NCBI RefSeq assembly: GCF_052857255.1 | Contig: NW_027526505.1 | Location: 733,089-797,088 of the forward strand | Direction: 5' to 3' | DNA from: Amblyomma americanum | Lineage: Eukaryota; Arthropoda; Arachnida; Ixodida; Ixodidae | Length of the DNA stretch: 64,000 bases | Shown: positions 36,148 to 48,130 of the stretch, piece by piece | How the letters are laid out: the number at the start of each line of letters is the position of its first letter | Position numbering within the stretch: the first letter of the stretch is position 1 | The notes under the pieces: model-generated | Seen by the model: the letters and a program-made list of their open reading frames with translations, nothing else | Databases searched by the model: none | Told to the model about the DNA's origin: nothing | Position numbers and translations under genes: made by a program

Positions 36148-37437
36148 GCTCTAGGGGAGTAATGGGCTAGCGTCCCAGCAAGTGGACGACTAGCGCTTCC
36201 TAGGAATCTAAATATACAAAGAGCTGCTCTACAAGTGTAATCCGCATTCCATAGCCATTATTATTATTATTATTATTATTATAAGTTTGCCCACTGGGTG
36301 CTGCAAGCCTCTTCCAAAGTTTCTAAATACCAGTGTTTTTGCCAGCAGCAGCTATTTAATACGATTCACTCTGCGCCTTGCTCTGCTGCAGAACAACCTT
36401 TTTGCCCCACATTACAATCACTATTATGAAGGTGAATAACGACTGTGTGGTTGATAAGCAGAAGCTACACAGGAACGAACGAAGAGTACTAGCGTTCCGA
36501 GGCGTTTTTCACGCGACAAAAATTCCCTTCACATTACTTTCAACCCTACGCGAAGACAAGAAATAAGGTACATTACAAAGACTCTGCCTTTCTAAAATGA
36601 GCAGCGTTTTTATATTTTCATTTATTTTTTAACTTGTTCCTAGTTTTTCTTTTTCCGCTCATACTGCACATTTCTAAATTCTGAAGGAAACATTTGCAGC
36701 ATACTTTACAGAAAAGTCTAAGTGGAAGATTTCAAGAAAGCGGCTGCACACGGCTGTAATACACGCCACAGCTGTAACAGAGGCGGCGGCTTTGACTCTT
36801 GCCACGACCCCGCGCATCTGTTTCTCCACTTGTCGAAGAATGCATGGCGTCAAGACGTTATTTCAACGCTGGATATGCACGATTGCATGCCTTGAACCTC
36901 AACCCGATGAAACCCACAATGTAGAACATACTGTAGTTGCTTCCAAATCATTGGGAGCCTCAGACTAAGTGAGACATTAAACTTTCTCACGTTTCTGCCA
37001 AGTTTCTTGCTTTCTTTCGAGTTATTTTTGCAGTGTTCTTTTCAGTTCGAACGCCACTTCTCAGTTTGTTTTCTTTAAGGCGCATTCATCTGATAAACTG
37101 CGATGACAACAATTCTTTCTGTCACCTCAGTTTCCTCAAACTCCTTTCTGGTGCGATAGAAACAAACTGTGCAAAAATTCTAAAATGAAAAAAATGTAAT
37201 TGGTAAGATAGCCTGAAAGCTTAAATTCACGAATATATTCCGCTCGTGCCAAGAAACGGTTCTTTGCTCATCAGGAAGGCTCGCGGTATCGCCGACCCGC
37301 TGTTGACAACGCCAGTACTTGATGTCCCATTCTTGATAAGCCAACATAAATTAAATGACCAATATCTTTTCATTGCATGAATGCGCTCTGCACGAATTCG
37401 CTTGAACGCTCGGACACTCACTACGACACACAAGAAA
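36148..37437. other. Anonymous AT-rich DNA with a TTA microsatellite
   Basis: ATT/TTA units repeat about eight times at 36259-36282. I see no gene. The segment ends where the duplicated block begins. Confidence 0.4.
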
Positions 37438-38439
37438 CTCCAAATGAGGTAACTAGTCTTCTTGAACAAATTGTTAGAGTTCTGCCATCAATACAATTCG
37501 GGCCAGCAACCTATCCAACAGCATTTCCAGGTCGCGATATGAGATGTTGGCTTGCTGCATCAAATTCTGTGGCTATGGCGTTGTTATTTAAATGGCCCTT
37601 CCAGAGCGATCACGTGTGCCATTATTCTTACTCCACGTTCGTACTTTACAACTTCTCATGTGGGACAGCCTTGAATATATCCACCCTTAGATCAGTAATT
37701 TGGACAAAAAACCGAGCATAAAATTTTATAATTTACTTACATTCACTCCTCTCTCTCGACGTGTAACTGCTAGTAAGGCGGAAGCGGATTTCATTGATCA
37801 GGTGTCAAGCCGAGGATCACCAATATTAGCTAACAACCAGAATACCGCAGCGCTGCTTGCGGCGCAATGCTTTATTTCAAGTCGTATACAATTGTGCCAG
37901 CATGGCAACGAAAGTTAAAACTTCCATATCGACCCCTTTGCTTGAATCGAGAATTTGGTGTTGGTCGGCATTTTTCACTTCTGTGATATTGTTTCCGAGG
38001 TCGGCATGAGACATTTTATCCCAAGCTGTGACTATTGAATCTGCCATTAGATAGCGCTCTTCATGTGGGGTTCCCTATGCACTCACAGTCCAAAACGCTT
38101 TCCTTAAATGATCTCCGCATGAAGCTTATAAACCTTACTACCTCTCTGGGGCACTGGTCAGAGGCGCACTACATTTAGAGCAGGGCATACAAACAGAGCA
38201 CTTGCCGGTGTAATTACTGCACGGCTAATCTCCCATTCACTTTAACATACAAACGGCCAGCACGAGCACTCAAATTTTATAATAATTGTCGCTATGGCCA
38301 TAAGATGTAAGAAAACTGGCCAACCTAGTCCTGGCAGAAACCCCCGATCACCTCGATCGGAAGAACAACCACAAAGAACATCTATTAAGTATAGGTTTTA
38401 AAATGTTTATGATATTTTAAGACGTGTCGCAGCATTTAC

Positions 38440-38815
38440 ACTTGCAAATGTTGCTTATAAGCTACAGCGTAATACCAAAATTCACTTAAACAACACCAGT
38501 ACTGCACGCGACAAAAGTTTAACGTGGTTGACATTGCAATCATTTATCTTCCTTCCCTTATTCCCAGTCATCGCGCACAGGGCAGTCAGTTTGCTAGGTG
38601 CCGAAAACACAAGACCTACAGCGTGTCTTTCCGCTACCGTCTTGACACTGTAGGAAATATCATGTATATACGACATTACCTACACATTAGTGATTTCTTT
38701 CCGAATTTTTGCGCCTGTTTGGTTTCACATCTCTTTATTTTCTGGAACCAGGTTTCGGCAACCGCATTGATGACTGTGAACGGAAAGCATGCTGCGCGAA
38801 GTCGCTCGACTTGCT
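38440..38815 (-). pseudogene. Penelope-like element fragment: end of RT/linker, inverted half (copy 1)
   Basis: The minus strand encodes FPFTVINAVAETWFQK, then YIHDISYSVKTVAERH, GLVFSAPSKLTALC and FVACSTGVV in successive frames. This is the conserved region of Penelope-like elements between the reverse transcriptase and the GIY-YIG endonuclease. The expected next part (the endonuclease) is not downstream on this strand but lies next door on the plus strand. Frameshifts and stops are present. Confidence 0.65.
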
Positions 38816-38824
38816 GTAAATTAC

Positions 38825-39215
38825 TTTGCGTTGGACTGCGGTAAAGTGCACACAGGCCAGAGAGGCAGGTGTATTAACGGGCGACTGCAAGAACACAACA
38901 CATCACTTAAGGGAGCCGGGATAAGGGTAGGTATTTGCCAGCTCTTTGCCGTAGCTGCATAAAGTGCGGACAGAATGTGCCGTTGTTCAACTGTGCGACA
39001 ATTCAGGGAAGGGGAAAGATCAGATATCGGCGTGAACTCTTGGAAGCCTTTCACATCGGAAAATAGAAAGAAACCTGCGTTAGGGACACTTCCTTGTGTC
39101 TTACAAAGAAGAAAGTGCATACCTAGCGGGCTGATAAGGGTTGACATCATTGCAAATGTCAGAAAGATATCAATATTCATATGCATTGAAAGATTTTGCG
39201 GCAGTGTATCTTTCA
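38825..39215 (+). pseudogene. Penelope-like GIY-YIG endonuclease fragment (copy 1)
   Basis: The plus strand encodes CGKVHTGQRGRCINGRLQEH, the GIY-YIG core with the Gly-Gln, the Arg-Cys and the Arg-Leu-x-Glu-His motif of Penelope elements (the usual Tyr of K-V-Y is His). It continues CRSCIKCGQNVPLFNCATIQ, the cysteine cluster typical of this domain, then RRELLEAFHIGK and a stop. The nuclease would normally nick target DNA for priming. No intact frame remains. Confidence 0.75.
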
Positions 39216-40659
39216 TTTAAAACACAGTAGAATGTCCAGCGTCCGTACGTGTCTACCATATATTTCTGGTGTATGCGTGCCTGCGTTTACGCTGGCACGT
39301 CGTTTTTCAAGGTCATCAAATGTAATTTCTACCAGAAATTGCGTTTGTAGAACGTAATAGCAGCTGCAAATAAAACGCGTACAAGAGGACTGAAATGCTT
39401 ACAGTAAGCACGAACATATTAGCTCCTGGACAATAAAAACAAGCGATGTTGAAAACCACGTTTCTTCGCCTCCCTCATTCAAAGTTAAAATAAGCTGTGT
39501 TCGCGTACTGTAAAATTGTAGTACTGTAATCACGGTTCACCTGCCTGCTGAATTTGATGAACTAAATGGAACTGAACTGTAAGGCAACACTTACACATTA
39601 GAGCATCTTGAAACCAATGTATGCAGCGAAAAAACACAGGAAACCAAAAGTGATCACTATTTATTTGACGGCGAAACATATTTTAGAGCTATGGTGATTT
39701 TCTTGCTATCCATGGCTAGAATCTTCGTTGTGACAACAAGTACCTATAGGTGTCCGCGGTGGCGCCTTTTTTGGACGTTTGACGAGATCGCGTTCCCGGA
39801 AATTTTTTTTAAGGAACTCTTCCAATCTGCTGTAAGGGCACCTACCAGCAACTTCCCTTATTCGAAGCAAACGCTCAAGGGCACACTTAAGACAACCTTC
39901 TACAATTTTTTCTTAGGGCGGGCGAAGGTAGGTACGCAACAATGTTCTCGAAGTCAAGGCATTGGAGGAAATACACGTTGTTCACTACTTCTTTTTAGCA
40001 CTGTGTTGTAAAGTAATTTGTCCCGTAGTACGTTATCCGCGAATACGTCAAAATACTTTTATGACAGTTATTCTTCAGCAGTGCCACTATATCGAGTGCT
40101 CACGCTTTTAGATGTAATCGCAAAACAGCATTTTGATCATCGCGCCGATGTTTTCTGCACATGGAATATTCGGTTTTCATTTGTGAAATAAACCCGGGCT
40201 CAATTCGCGTTGAGAATAACGACAGATCTAAAAGGAGATATGAACACTTGTTTCACGTTTCCAAACATTCTATGAGGATATCTTCTCATTCCTCATATGT
40301 TAGATTGATATTCGGCTGGTTGTTACGGGACATTATAAAGAAAAAACAGTGCTACGACACGCCGAACGAAAGAAAACGTTTTATAAAAGCAGCATTGCGA
40401 TTTTGCTTTCTTCAACCGCCTGCTTTTCCTCGCCGCTGTGAAAGCAAAGAGATGAAAACACATTATTATATTCCGAAATAAAAATTTTGCGAAGTCCTCT
40501 GCCCTTCTTTCACATAGAATGCGACGGATCCCTTTACACAATATGTAAATCTCCCGACAGGCACACATATATCAAAACTGGTGTTGCTGAAATCGAATTC
40601 TAACAAAGACAACCAGCAGATGTACCCAAATTCCTTGGAGGGCAATGGCCACTACCAGA

Positions 40660-41560
40660 TTCCCTCAATGCGCCTAGGGATTCGTTACCTCGGGCCCTTC
40701 GTCGTCAAGCTTCTCATTTCACGATTCGCGACTCTCTACTATATCGCCGCAACTATCACCCGGATAGCCGTAAATGGCTATTGGTTATTCCTCGCCAGCT
40801 TCCCTCTGAAGTTTGTGCGCATCACCATTCGGACTCACAAATCGCTCATGCAGGATTGCTTAAAACCTAATAATGTTTGTGCCAGCGATACTACTGGCGT
40901 GGAATGTACAATTTTATTCGCTGTTATATGCGCTCCTGCATTGCCTGTCAGCAGGGCAAGTCCGCTCCTCGCCCCTCTCCCGGCCCGTTACAGCCATTAC
41001 TTGCCCAGCTCGCCCCTTCGATCGCGTGGGCATCGATCTGTATAGTCCCCTGCCATCCACGCCTGCCGGGAATTGTTGGATTATAGTAGCCGTGGACCAC
41101 CTCACTAGGTATGCTGAGACGGTAGCCATGCCCTCGGCTAGTCCTCGCGAAGTCGCATCCTTGCTCCTCCATCATTTCATCCTGCGTCATTGCGCCCCTC
41201 GGGAACTTCTCAGTGACCGCGGCCGTGTTTTCTTCTCTGACGTCCTTCACGAGATACTGGATGCGTGAAACACCGTCCATCGCAAGACCACTGCCTACCA
41301 TTCCCAAACGAACGGCCTCCCTTGAACGCTTCAACCGGACTCTTGGAGATATGCTCGCCATGTACATTTAATCCGACGCCTCCAATTGGGATCAAGTACT
41401 TGCATTCGTCACTTATGCTTACGATACTGCCTCTCAAGCCACAACTGGCTTTTCTCCGTTCTTTTTTATATGGCCGTGAACATTCTTGTCTTCTGAATAC
41501 CATCGTTCCGTACCACCACGAAATAAATGTCATGTTTTTTGATAACAGTGAAAAATCGAT
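40660..41560 (+). pseudogene. Gypsy integrase fragment (copy 1)
   Basis: Interrupted plus-strand frames give [20 protein letters not shown] and [10 protein letters not shown], then the HHCC finger ([13 protein letters not shown] ... CYMRSCIACQQ), PFDRVGIDLYSPL with the first catalytic Asp, WIIVAVDHLTRYAE, and LLSDRGRVFF with the second Asp. A TGA follows the third block (after HEILDA) and the Glu-bearing HxQTNG segment is frameshifted, so the Glu is lost. Two adjacent TAA codons interrupt the zinc finger near 40868. The same lesions occur at 62912-63811. Confidence 0.8.
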
Positions 41561-41751
41561 ATTTTTCAGCGATAAATGCCTGTAATATTTTTATTGTACA
41601 ATATGTCGAAGTTTTCTGTTTACAGTTCTTTTAAGCGGCCATTTGGCTGCTGTTTTGGTGTTAATACGGGGTCACAATAAAATATATCTCTAGACAGTAA
41701 ATGAACTCCGAGACTTATACGCCTATAGTGAGTGTTAACCAATATTTACAC

Positions 41752-42138
41752 GCAAAGAAATCATCTGGAAATTTTTTGTGCCCCTATTATTAAAAGGATG
41801 GCGATGCGCGTTTTATGATGCTTCATAATGAGGAATGAATTTAGCTTATTAACACCAATACAAAAAATTACAACAAAAAAATTTGAGTCTGGATTTATTT
41901 CAGCCTGGGTTGAGTCAATGCTGGGATTGTTTTCCTCGACATTATGCTTAATGAATGGATGTGTAACACATTGTGGGTGTATTTCTACCTAGAGTACGTG
42001 CACTTTGGGTGTGGAGGATGTGCACATCGAACCAGTCTCATATTTACCGCCGTGACAAGTCCGTTACTGCACATTTTCTGTACACAACAGACAAGGCTTT
42101 AGGAGGCATGTTTTGTGATTTTGTAGTTGTGTTGATAT
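41752..42138. other. Anonymous AT-rich DNA
   Basis: No feature recognised. Part of it may belong to the unseen remainder of the duplicated block. Confidence 0.35.
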
Positions 42139-42313
42139 TGTTACGGTAAAATACTATTTACATTTATTTAGAAGCTTTGGGGGTTAGAATGAAGAGTCTC
42201 TAGCAAAGAGCCCCAACACGAGCAGGGAGCCACATTAACCTCCTCTTATGTGGTTTCGTTCGCCCTTTCACGCGAGTCGCCACTTCGTCTTCCACTGCCA
42301 CTAGATCGTAACA
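42139..42313 (-). repeat. 3' LTR (left copy) of the minus-strand gypsy element
   Basis: About 175 bases, read on the plus strand from TGTTACGG to CGTAACA. It pairs with 47049-47217. Confidence 0.8.
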
Positions 42314-42345
42314 TGACTCCCGGCAGCACGAGCGCCGTCTCGGTG

Positions 42346-43097
42346 CTAGGCCGGTGATCGAGAAGTGACGTGGTAGGACTTCAGGCACATGACGTGAATA
42401 ATATCGGTGGGTGGTCTACATGATGAGGATGCAGGCGTATGAGGAGCAACTTCATACGTCACTTCGGTGACCCGACGCACCACACGATAGGGGCCATGGT
42501 AGGGGGACAAAAGTTTCTCAGAGAGACCGACGCGGCGGGAAGGAGACCACAGAAGAACAAGCGACCCCGGTTCGTAGGTGATGGGGCGATGGCTATCGTC
42601 GTACAGAGACTTTTGTGCTTGCTGGGAGGATTGGAGGCGACTAGGGGCAATTTGGCGAGCGTCTGCAGCTTGAGAAATGGCGTCACGGGCGTAGGTGGTG
42701 ACGGGGCGGTCAGCGGATGGTACAAGTATGTCCAAAGGTAGGACGGCGTGTCTGCCATATAAGAGATAGAACGGAAAGTAACCAGTTGTGTCATGCCGAG
42801 AGGTGTTGCAAGCGAACGTCACATATGAAAAGGCGAGATCCCAGTCTTTGCGGTCGGGGAGAAGTACATTGACATGTCTGGTATTGTCCGGTTAAAACGC
42901 TCGGTTAGCCCGTCCGTCTGCGGGTGGTGTGCTGTGGCAATCTTGTGCTTGGGTGAACATGAGCGCAGGATGTCGTCAACAACTCGAGACATGAAATAGC
43001 GTCCGCGGTCCGTGAGTAATTGACGAGGGGCACAATGTTGCAGAATAAGATTGTGCAAAAAGAAGTCAGCGACATCGGTCGCGCAGTTCGTAGGCAT
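42346..43097 (-). pseudogene. Gypsy integrase core and C-terminal domain
   Basis: Two frames overlap by 4 bases. The first (43097-42819) has LQHCAPRQLLTDRGRYF with the second catalytic Asp and HHPQTDGLTERFNRTI with the catalytic Glu. The second (42822-42346) has VTFACNTSRHDTTGYFPF and LLYGRHAVLPLD, then SLVLLWSPSRRVGLSEKL and PYHGPYRVVRRV, the GPY/F module. The two are separated by a frameshift at about 42820. Confidence 0.8.
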
Positions 43098-43112
43098 TGC
43101 ACGTGTGATAGC

Positions 43113-43926
43113 CTAACGAGTGGCATAGTCGCTGGCTACTGCGACCCACCTATTGCCGGATTCCGAGGTCGGGAATGGTCGAAGGAGGTCGAACCTTATA
43201 CGATGGAATGGCTCCACGGGCACGTTTGTAGGGTGCAGAAGACCAGAAGGTGGTGTCGAAGGCCTCTTCGTGCGTTGACAGAGGTCGCAAGTGGGGACGT
43301 CACGCTGGACTGTACGGTATAAGCCAGGCCAAAAGAAGTCAAGCCTTATACGGTCGTAGGTTCTTGCCACACCAAGGTGTCCAGCGGCAGGCAGGTCATG
43401 GAGATCTGCGATTATAGAAGAGCGCAGCTGCAGGGCAATGACTAGAAGGTGGGAGGGCCCATCAGGATGGAAGTTGCGGCGATAGCGGATGCCATCGAAG
43501 CGCTGCAGGGAGCGCTTCGAGCTTCCAGAGCTGAGGGCCTCGATGATGGTTTGCAAATATGGGTCCTTGCGCTGCTCCTCCGTGATGTTGTGTAGATCAG
43601 AAATGCCGAACAGGGAAGGGATATCGTCAGTGTCGCTGAGATCAGGTGGCTTGACAGGGTACCGAGACAGGCAGTCAGTGTCTTGATGAAGACGTCCGGA
43701 ATTGTACAAAACAGCGCACGAATACTCCAGATGGCGTAGCGCCCAGCGGCCAAGACGCGCGGAACGGTCTTTCGGCGAGGATAGCCAGCAAAGGGCATGG
43801 TGGTCTGTGACAACAGAAAAAGCACGCCCGAACAAGTATCGCCGGAAGTTAGCTACAGCCCAAACCAGGGCGAGGCACTCCCGTTCGGCAATCGAGTAGT
43901 TTCGCTCGGCAGGGGAAAGCAGGCGG
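43113..43926 (-). pseudogene. Gypsy RNase H and integrase zinc finger
   Basis: The RNase H part begins with LRTDACGYGIGAVL near 44010-43970 and continues in the frame from 43835: FSVVTDHHALCWL, SARLGRWALRHLEYSC and HQDTDCLSRYP. The integrase HHCC finger follows: LPAAGHLGVARTYDRI with DVPTCDLCQRTK. The core start PFHRIRFDLLRPFP carries the first catalytic Asp. The 240-codon frame ends at SDYATR, after which the reading shifts by one frame into the next open frame. Confidence 0.8.
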
Positions 43927-44903
43927 CTAGAAAAGAAACGACGCGGTCTTCGCCCCGGGAGAGTTGTGCGAGCACTGCTCCGATCCCGTAGCCGCAGGCG
44001 TCGGTGCGGAGTTCAGTAGGAGCCGCGGGATCAAAATGTTCCAGAATCGGTGATGATGTCCGCAGGCGGACAAGCGTGGAAAACGCATTTTTTTGATCAG
44101 AGCCCAGATAAAGTCCGTGTCGGTCTTCAGAAGGTCAGTGAGGGGACAAGCGATAAGGGCAAAATCTTGAATAAAACGGCGAAAGTAGGAATACAGCCCA
44201 AGAAAACTGCGCACGTCCTTCTGTTACTGTGGACGACGAAAGTGTTGCTCCGCTTTAATTTTAGCGGGATCAGGACGTACGCAAGAGGCGCCGACAAGAT
44301 CTCGCAGAATGGTGAGTTGCCGGCGGCCGAATCGGCATTTGAACGAGTTGAGCTGTAGCCCAGCCGTAAGAAATACAGTCAGAATACTATTAAGACGTTC
44401 AAGGTGCGAGGAAAAGGTGGGCGGGAGGACAACATCGTCGAGGTAGCACATACACGTAGTCCACTTCAATCCGCGGAGTGAGCCCATCGTCCTTTCGAAG
44501 GTGGCTGGTGCATTAAAAAGTACGAACGGCATGACTTCGAACTGGTATAAACCGTCAGGTGTGACAAAAGCGGTTTTTTGCGGTCCTGCTCATCAACGGC
44601 GATTTTCCAATAACCGGAACGAAGATCAATGGAAGAAAAGTATTGAGATCCGTGGAGGCAGTCGAGAGCGTCATCGATCCTTGCAGTGGGTACACGTCTC
44701 TTCTTATGATGCGGTTCAGGTGGCGGTAATCAACGCAGAAACGCCAACTGCCGTCTTTCTTTTTAACAAGAACGACACGAGAGGCCTAAGGACAGGACGA
44801 CGGTTCAACAATGTCCTTAGCGAGCGTCTTTTCGACTTCCTTTTGTATCACTTGGCGTATGGAACTGGACACCTTGTAACGCCGGCGGTGCAGAGGAGCG
44901 GCG
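43927..44903 (-). pseudogene. Gypsy reverse transcriptase (broken)
   Basis: Pieces in several frames: the RT entry region near 44860-44700, MPFVLFNAPATFERTM (44532-44485), the catalytic CYLDDVV (codons about 44434-44445 for YLDD), LQLNSFKCRFG and then RSFLGLYSYFRRFIQDF (44214-44160), the connection domain. It is interrupted by at least three frameshifts. Confidence 0.8.
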
Positions 44904-45845
44904 TCACCGGTGTTGATAGGATGCTGCACAATAGTCAGCTAAAGGGCGCACATTGAAATAAAATATGCCCTGAAAGGATGCAAGTAAATAGTTAAGCGCC
45001 TGTGCTTGGTATGCGGAGAAATTGGAAGCGATCATATTGGCATAGTGGTCAGGTCTCGAAATAGGTGTGAAATGACCGTCCGAAGAGGGCGATACAAAAT
45101 TTGTGACTGCGGAGATCACGTATTCGTCGGTCGTAGACAGCGTGGCGAGGCACATGCCTTGAGGAAGCGTCTGGACGTGCGTACTGAAGTTGAGAACAGG
45201 TAGACATGCGCTGTTTGCCGAGACTTTGACAACTGTGCGTGCAAGGGCAGCATTCTTTGTGACGGGCAAATCAAGGTCAGGAGTGATGACATACTGGTCG
45301 TTGGGAAGAGGTGGAAATGATTTTATAAATACGTAAGTAGCGGCTGCAGGTGGTAAGCAGGTGAACTCGGCAGTAGAGAGATGGTGCACAACTAGGGCAG
45401 GTGGTTCGAAGAGGAACGGTAGGTCCAACTCAACAACACTTGTTGCACTGTAAATAAGGGCTGCGAGGTCAGTAAGGAAATAAAGGCCAAGTATGATTTT
45501 ATGAGGGCAGTGGTTGAGAACGGTAAAGAGCGCGGTGGTTTCGAAATCAGAAATCATCACACGAGCAGCACACGGGTCGAGAACTGGGGACGTTGTGCAA
45601 TCGGCAGCTCGAACAACGGCTGTAGGAGCAGGTGTCAGTACTTTGCGGAGGCGGCGACGTAGGTCGGAACTCATCGCAGAAATTTGGGCGCCCGTGTCAA
45701 CCAGAGCAGAGGCGGCAACTCCATCGACTTGTGTGGTCAGTAAATTCCGCGGGGCACAAAGAATTAAACGAGGGTTTTGGGGCCGGGTCGTCACTGCAGC
45801 ATCACGTCCAGAAGCTGCAGAAGCAAGTTTTCCGCCTGTGATCAT
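44904..45845 (-). pseudogene. Gypsy aspartic protease and RT N-terminal region
   Basis: The 313-codon frame starts at ATG 45845. It carries the catalytic ALVDTGAQISAMS motif (about residues 47-59), with a second conserved block IILGLYFLTDLAAL (normally I-L-G-x-D-F-L). The protease would process Gag-Pol. After the protease the frame continues through the linker toward RT and ends at the RT start, where the reading breaks. It is open for more than 300 codons, the best-preserved part of this copy. Confidence 0.8.
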
Positions 45846-46059
45846 CCGTAGGGGCTAGGAGAGGTAACGCGTGGTCGTTGCGGCAAACGGGACTGGCGGC
45901 GCTGTGGGGATGGTGAGCGGCGGAAGCGGGGCGGCGACACGTTGGTGGTGGGGCTTGATGGGTCCAAGGGTTGCCAGAAAGAGCTTGAGCGGGCAGCGTC
46001 GGGGCGATAAGGGGGAGTCGAGGAACGGGTCCGCTGGGAGGAGTGCCATCGACCACGGC

Positions 46060-47045
46060 AATGACGGGTGATGTGGCCTACACGCGAACAATTGAAACAT
46101 GTGGCCTGTCGTCAGGCGCACGCCACTCGGAGGGATTGCGCTGCCGAGGAGTGGCGTGAACATGCCGGACAGGGTAAAGAGGAGGGACTTCGGGTAATTG
46201 GAGGATGAATAGCGGCGACTGAGTTGAAACCCGAGTAAGCAATTTCCTGTCGCACGATGGCTTCAATAAGTGTGCGGGTCAGCGGCTGGTTGGCCACAGG
46301 AGTTACTAAGGGAGTCGAACCAATTGCTTCAAGCTCACGGCGCACAATACGGGTCACGTTCTTAGGTGAGGTCGGCTGGTTCTGAGAACAAAGATATTGC
46401 CAGGAGGAAGACGCAGCCATGTTGGGAGGCGTGCGATATGCTGGGTGATCCCTCAGCTTTTGGCGTCCTCGCGGCATTTTTTTATGATGTCGGCAATCTT
46501 GTCGCAGTTTTTGTAGATGAGCATATTGAAGGCGTTCTCTGCGATGCCTTTGAGCACATGTCCGACTTTGTCAGCCTCGCTCGTCTTTGTATCCACTGTG
46601 TAGCACAGAGACAACAGATCTTGAATATAAGAGACGTAGGACTCCGTGGATGACTGGGCGCGACTGGCAAGGTCTCTTTTAGCAGCAAGCTGCCGGCCGA
46701 GTGGTTTGCCGAAAAGGTCGATAAGCTTCTGCTTACAGTCAGCCCAACTGGTCAGTGTTTCTTCGTTGTATCATACCACCTGAACACCGTGCCCTTAAGG
46801 TAAAAAACTATGTTCGCAAGCATGAAAGTTTGGTCCCAGCGGTTTTTAGCGCTGCACCGTTCATACCTGCGAAGCCAAGTCTCGACATCGGCGTCATCGT
46901 CACCAGAGAAGGGTCCAGGATCACGAGGGCGAGTGAGGACGACGGAGGACACCGATGCTGCCGAATCTTGGGGGGATGCTTCCGTCATTGTCGGCCGTGG
47001 TAGGCATCGTCCGCTACGTAGTTCCGTCTTGCGCACCTCCACCAA
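46060..47045 (-). pseudogene. Gypsy gag (capsid and zinc knuckle), broken
   Basis: Gag packages the element RNA. The frame 47045-46752 contains DADVETWLRRYERCSAKNRW and KGTVFRWYDT, the capsid region typical of tick gypsy elements, and ends in a frameshift. Further capsid text follows in other frames down to about 46400. A zinc knuckle reads CFNCSRVGHITRHC near 46100-46060, in a different frame. At least two frameshifts divide the gene. Confidence 0.75.
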
Positions 47046-47048
47046 GGA

Positions 47049-47217
47049 TGTTACGGGGAAATACTATTTACATTTATCTGCAAGTGTCGGGGGTTAGAAT
47101 AAAAAGCTCCTAGCAGGGAGCACAAACACAATCAGGGAGCCACATTAACCTCCTCTTTTTCGTTCGTCCTTTCACAAGAGCGGCCAATTCGTCTTCCACT
47201 GCCACTACGTCCTAATA
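47049..47217 (-). repeat. 5' LTR (right copy) of the minus-strand gypsy element
   Basis: About 169 bases, beginning TGTTACGG in plus orientation and ending TCCTAATA, the diverged equivalent of CGTAACA. The shared text includes a TTAGAATRAA-type segment and GGGAGCCACATTAACCTCCT. Confidence 0.8.
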
Positions 47218-47577
47218 TATTCTTGATTTAGAGGCAGCCGAAAGTCATATTTTCTTTGATCATTATCACGACTCTTGTTTTGGTGTACTTTGAAGGTCGA
47301 CAAAACCTGTTCGCACTCATAGCTCATTGTCTCAAACTTCGCAACGACAAATATTTTCTTGTGTCCTATATATTCAAAACTGCCCTCAGCGAAAATGAAT
47401 AAGTTTAGAATATATGGCAGGATACTTATATTGTAGTTGAAACATATTTTCTATTCATGAATGCGCTAAAAATCTGCAGGTAATGGGTTCCTGCAACATT
47501 ACGTTTCAAATACATGAAAAAATACATAATGTTTCAAATATATGAGAAAATATAAATGCTGTTTTAGAATCTTGTCA
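47218..47577. other. Anonymous AT-rich DNA
   Basis: No gene. A partial short tandem is seen near 47506-47560 (GTTTCAAATAYATGA units). Confidence 0.35.
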
Positions 47578-48130
47578 AAGCATTAAGAGAGCAGTTTCAT
47601 AAATATGAAGTTATTTCGTCGGAACTATATTTGAATACAAACAAAAGATCAGTCCTCTAAACGTATTTGCAGCACACTTCAAGCTGCCGTAGAAAAATCT
47701 ATGTCGATAATGCGTTTCGGGGAATCGCATTTGAGTGTTGTTTGGACTCGTTTATAGGGGTTTAACTTCCTAAAGCGGCTCAGGCTGCGAGAGACGCCGA
47801 AGTGAACGGCTCCGTAAATTTCCACCACCTGGGATTAAGGGGCACTGACATCGCACAGTGCACAGGCCTCTGCCATTTTGCCTTTATCGAAATGCGACCG
47901 CTACGGCCGGGATCGAACCCGCGTCCTTCGAGCCAGCAGCTGAGCTCCATAATCACTTAGCCACCGCGGCGGTCATTTGCATGTTGCAAATGTATTAAAA
48001 GCGTAGTTCCGTAAATATGAAATTTATATTTCAAATATAACAAATTAGCAGTCCTCGTAAAATTATTTGCAGCACATTTCAATCTGCCGTGGAACAATCT
48101 AACGCTAGAAATCATTTTTCGTGGAACAGT
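47578..48130. repeat. Two diverged tandem repeats with a SINE between them
   Basis: About 47578-47735 and about 47990-48128 share a colinear series of words, including CAGTCCTC, ATTTGCAGCACA and TTTCAA/CTTCAA with CTGCCGT. The copies are clearly diverged. The SINE at 47741-47973 separates them. Confidence 0.65.
47741..47973 (-). mobile_element. tRNA-derived SINE (Ruka-like) with head
   Basis: On the minus strand the head carries GTGGCTAAGTGATTATGG (A-box region) and GGTTCGATCCC (B-box, about 47909-47919), followed by the same body as the other copies. CATTTGAGTGTTG (47728-47740) and CATTTGCATGTTG (47974-47986) are a candidate 13-base target duplication with two mismatches. Confidence 0.8.

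Larger units (their letters stand above)
37438..41751. repeat. Duplicated block, copy 1
   Basis: Starting at CTCCAAATGAGGTA this segment matches 59727-64000 nearly base for base in the same orientation, 22.3 kb apart. Copy 1 is at least 40 bases longer, mainly because of a 29-base stretch near 37985-38015 absent from copy 2. Other differences are scattered single-base indels and substitutions. The right boundary of the duplication cannot be seen because copy 2 runs off the window. The block carries a Penelope-like remnant and a gypsy integrase remnant with the same lesions in both copies, so the duplication is younger than their decay. Confidence 0.95.
42139..47217 (-). mobile_element. Gypsy LTR retrotransposon with both LTRs (decayed)
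   Basis: Two direct repeats bound about 4.7 kb that encodes, on the minus strand, gag, protease, RT, RNase H and integrase in the standard gypsy order. Coding is broken by several frameshifts and stops, mostly in gag and RT. The LTRs differ in length and at many positions, so the insertion is old. No target duplication is obvious. Confidence 0.88.

Noticed and set aside
42139..47217. Infectious retrovirus-like (env-bearing) element
   Set aside because: No envelope frame is visible between the integrase end and the 3' LTR. The layout is gag-pol only.
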